Below are positions 61,207-64,000 of a stretch of DNA of 64,000 nucleotides, in pieces. Source of the stretch: Mucor racemosus. Lineage: Eukaryota; Mucoromycota; Mucoromycetes; Mucorales; Mucoraceae. Under the pieces are notes generated by a model that saw only the letters and a program-made list of their open reading frames with translations, was not told the DNA's origin and searched no databases. The stretch spans positions 2,926,501-2,990,500 of the forward strand of contig JAPEHQ010000002.1 in assembly GCA_027405735.1 (NCBI GenBank), in the 5' to 3' direction. Position numbers and translations under genes: made by a program. Each line of letters starts with the position of its first letter. Within the stretch, counting starts at the first letter, position 1.

Positions 61207-62367
61207 ATGGATTCGTACGCTACTCATCAACAAAGACCTATTACTCCTCCAAATGATCGCACTAAGATACATCATCAAAATGACAATGGCCAAAAAGACA
61301 CTGACTTTCCTTACATTGAAAGACATGGCGAAGAAACTTCTTTAAGTGATCTTCCATATCTCTCCAAGCAAAATGCTTCTGCCAATGCCATGCCTCCTGC
61401 TTCTACTGCTCCTAGTGCTCCTAGTGCAACTGCAGCTAATGCCAATCCTTTTGTTTTTAAACAAGATGACAACCAATCTTCCATCTTGAGTGATATTCCT
61501 ACTCAAAGTACCAAGCGTGCTAAGAAAATGGATGATCCCTTCAATGATATTAAACCTGCCCAGCTTTCCTCTTCTGTACCCTCTTCTGCACCCTCTTCTT
61601 TTTCACCCGCTTCTTCTGGGCCCTCAGCATCTACTGAATCTTCCAACAAGTATGGTAGTGGTCGCACTGATACTACACATCGCATTGAAAATGAAGTACT
61701 CAACATTTTGAAATGGAAGAACCCTGTTCGTTCTGGTTCCATCTTGGGTTTAATTGTTGGTTCTATCATTTTGACTCGCTGGTATTCCTTATTACAAATC
61801 AGCTCATCTTTGCTCACTATTGCTATTGGTGTCAATTTGATTTATGTCAATTTCATTCTTCAAGGTCAAAAGTTAGTTTCTTCTACCCATGATGTGTCTC
61901 ATCCTTATAACAATGTCATTCACAATGATAAGCATACTATGATTGACAAGCAAAGTGTTCGTCATTATTCTACGGTATTGACCGAAGTTTCTGAAACTTT
62001 GATTCGTGCATTGACTCGCATTGTGTTTATTGAAAATACCGCCACTAGTATCAAATGGATGAGTATCTTCTTTGTTATTTGGAAGGTTTCTGCTCATGTT
62101 TCTACGATGGACATTGTATTGGCTGTTGTCATTTCCGCTTTTATCTTCCCTCGTCTCTATATTAGCAATAAGGATGTCGTTGATGCTCAGATTCAAAAAG
62201 GTCAAACAATGATTCATAATGGAATTGAAAAGGCTCAAACTGTTGCTACTTCTGCTGCTCAAGATACTTATACTAAATCAAGAGCTGCCTTTGCAAAGGC
62301 TGGTACTACTGGTACTGATGCAAAGAACACTATGGCCAAAGAATCTGTTACTGTCAAGGAAGATTAA
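61207..62367 (+). CDS. Reticulon-like ER-shaping protein
   Basis: Intronless, 386 aa. The N-terminal 160 residues are disordered and rich in Pro, Ser and Ala. The reticulon homology domain starts at NILKWKNPVRSGSILG (about 166). It has a first hydrophobic hairpin at about 176-216 and a second at about 283-317 (WMSIFFVIWKVSAHVS, IVLAVVISAFIFPRLY). The polar loop between them contains VLTEVSETLIRALTRIVFIE. The C-terminal tail (about 320-386) is Ala/Lys/Thr-rich and helical. Reticulons wedge into the ER membrane and curve tubules. A TATA box precedes it. It ends 67 bp from the convergent SPC3 stop. Confidence 0.85.
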   Translation: MDSYATHQQRPITPPNDRTKIHHQNDNGQKDTDFPYIERHGEETSLSDLPYLSKQNASANAMPPASTAPSAPSATAANANPFVFKQDDNQSSILSDIPTQSTKRAKKMDDPFNDIKPAQLSSSVPSSAPSSFSPASSGPSASTESSNKYGSGRTDTTHRIENEVLNILKWKNPVRSGSILGLIVGSIILTRWYSLLQISSSLLTIAIGVNLIYVNFILQGQKLVSSTHDVSHPYNNVIHNDKHTMIDKQSVRHYSTVLTEVSETLIRALTRIVFIENTATSIKWMSIFFVIWKVSAHVSTMDIVLAVVISAFIFPRLYISNKDVVDAQIQKGQTMIHNGIEKAQTVATSAAQDTYTKSRAAFAKAGTTGTDAKNTMAKESVTVKED

Positions 62368-62434
62368 TTTGTGTATATTTATAAATTTGCTGTGTAAATA
62401 AAATAAAAATCATTTATATATATTAAAAAATAAT

Positions 62435-63263
62435 TTATTTCTGTTGTTGTTGAGATGCAAATGAAGGTAAAATGAATGAAGATGCCCTCTTATTAGATTG
62501 ACCAGATTGAAGTACACCTACATAAGGTGTAACATCCCATAAAAGTGACAAACTTGCATTTTGGAAACTAGTTGAAAAGTTAAAAACTAAACCAATCAAA
62601 ATAACTAAGCATAACTTACTTCCATCTTTGATTAACATCAATCATTGCATACTTGTTACGTACATTACGCAACTTTAAGTGCTTTTTATCTTGACTGGTG
62701 ATGATCTTGTCCCAAAGTACAACTTGATTTCGTTCCTATTTGTAATTGGTTAATAATCAAAATGTAATCCCAACTACAAACATTACATACAAATTTATCA
62801 TTTTCATATTGAGCAACTACTGTGACAAATACTTGCTTTGTATTCCAATTAAAAAGTGGTGTAAAATCTATACGAAATATTTAATAAAAGAATAATATTT
62901 TACATCATGTTGTAGTTTTACCGGCATCAATATCAAATGCTAGTCTAGCAAATTCACTATTTCTATCACGATAATCAGTATCTTCTGGTCCATATCGACG
63001 AGTGACACTATGAATGCATGTTTATTTTAGTAGTGCAATCTAAACTTAAAGGTTTTATTATTACATTTTAATATTCTTAGCATCTACTTGAAGGGTATCG
63101 TTGACAGTGCCGTATCCAGTAATGGCAGAAATAACTGCAACCACTGCTAATACTGTACCAATAACAGTAATAGCAAATGAGAAAACATTCTATCAAATAA
63201 TCAGTAATTATTCCACAAATATTGAATTGTCATTACATTAACTCTCTGCTGTAAATTATACAT
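62435..63263 (-). CDS. SPC3: Signal peptidase complex subunit 3 (SPC22/23)
   Basis: Six exons (63263-63237, 63189-63065, 63007-62922, 62867-62791, 62735-62620, 62567-62435) encode 187 aa. A short cytosolic N-terminus (MYNLQQRVNNVFSF) is followed by one membrane anchor at about 12-32 (ITVIGTVLAVVAVISAI). The lumenal domain includes RRYGPEDTDYRD, FDIDADFTPLFNWNTKQVFV, NQVVLWDKIITSQDKKHL and LSLLWDVTPYVGVL, all matching SPCS3. It is an essential non-catalytic subunit of the ER signal peptidase complex, holding the Sec11 catalytic subunit. Every exon join keeps frame. The 9-codon first exon is supported by family alignment. Confidence 0.93.
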
Positions 63264-63689
63264 GATTTAAGCAAATATCTTAAGTGTTAAAAAAGTATTC
63301 AGGGAGGAGCCTTTTCGTGTTTTTTTAATGATCAAATAAGCGGAGTCCAACACTTGAAAGTGTGAACGTGGCATTGAAGCAAAGGATCAATTAAAATGTT
63401 ACCTATATTATCATACATGTCATGCATTATCACGTTGAGTATAATAATTGGCCAAGTCTATAGAAATGTAAAGCATTGACTAATGGAATCAACTTTTAGT
63501 CGGTTTTCATTATTGGAAGTATATAAATGTTGGATTTATTTGGGTTTCCAAACCTTTTCCATCAAGTGTCCAACGCATCTTGATATGCAATGATAACACT
63601 CAGAACTAAAACTATCAAATAAAATCGCATATTACAGACGTCGTCGTACATACTGATTATAGTTTATATCAGAACAGCAAGTTGGACCC
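63264..63689. other. Gene-free spacer upstream of SPC3
   Basis: No gene or recognised element. Confidence 0.4.
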
Positions 63690-64000
63690 TACGAAAAAAG
63701 TATTCAGACAGTCGATATAGATAAATCTTCAAAATTTTATGACTTTAAATATGTAAATTGCACTTTACACCATTTTTTCCAGTGAATTTACAATCTTCAA
63801 AATTGAAGAAAGCCCTCTTTTCTATAACTAACCTCATACTAAACATTTTTTTAGGATATATCTTAGATATTGCTAAGCAGATATGAATTGGTCACATTAT
63901 GCTATCTATTCCTAAATTTATTCTATATCTCATGAAAGATTCAAAAACAGGTGAAATCCACCGCCATTTCTTAGAAACTGGGTCACACTTCTCATCTCTG
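63690..64000 (+). repeat. Dispersed repeat family D, partial copy cut by the window end
   Basis: Follows 11570-11830 (TTCTATATCTCA.GAAAG and AACTGGGTC.CACTT.TCATCTCTG). Confidence 0.6.

Overview
The window looks like nuclear DNA of a low-GC early-diverging fungus, most likely Mucoromycota (Mucorales-like). The evidence is eukaryotic housekeeping genes with many short GT-AG introns (about 50-100 nt), Gln/Asn/Ala homopolymer tracts, A+T-rich spacers, and several Tc1/mariner and MITE-type DNA transposons. I have not assigned a species. All gene names rest on recognising protein motifs by eye; splice models were checked for reading-frame consistency by hand.

Layout. 1-3.3 kb is a degraded inverted copy of a large dispersed repeat (copy C), carrying a 487-bp hAT-type MITE. 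5.0-10.8 kb is a gene island: an unrecognised 268-aa protein, a UCH37/UCHL5-type deubiquitinase whose catalytic cysteine is replaced by tyrosine, a 51-aa basic micro-ORF with its own TATA box, and a TMEM230-family membrane protein. 10.9-26.5 kb is accessory DNA: dispersed repeats, a 725-bp TGCA-ended MITE with a 5-bp target duplication, a tRNA-like (SINE-like) sequence, a recombinase-like multi-exon ORF broken by a 148-bp foldback MITE, a nearly intact Tc1/mariner element with perfect terminal repeats, and repeat copy A. 27.5-35.8 kb is a dense gene island: a DUF3020-like putative regulator, an F-box/DUSP-like protein, a Tgl3/4/5-SDP1-type patatin lipase that has lost its catalytic Ser and Asp, a small zinc-ribbon protein, and a TLS1/C9orf78 splicing factor. 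39.2-45.8 kb is autophagy protein ATG2. 46-47.1 kb holds a deleted transposase and a secreted-protein gene. 49.0-56.6 kb is repeat copy B, essentially a sister of copy A but with its centre inverted. 58.5-63.3 kb is a compact island: ZCCHC9-like zinc-knuckle protein, RuvB-like 1 (Pontin), a reticulon-like protein and signal peptidase subunit SPC3. The last 300 bp is the start of another dispersed-repeat copy.

The genes are monocistronic and mostly unrelated housekeeping functions. Several pairs converge tightly: the F-box and lipase stop codons abut with no base between them, ZCCHC9/RVB1 are 34 bp apart and reticulon/SPC3 67 bp apart. The most interesting material is (i) two enzyme-family members that have each lost catalytic residues while keeping intact reading frames, (ii) the A/B repeat, with 0.9-1.2 kb inverted arms flanking a centre that is flipped between copies and carries a decayed dynein-intermediate-chain exon, and (iii) MITEs, one of which carries a 77-nt exon-like segment with its splice sites.
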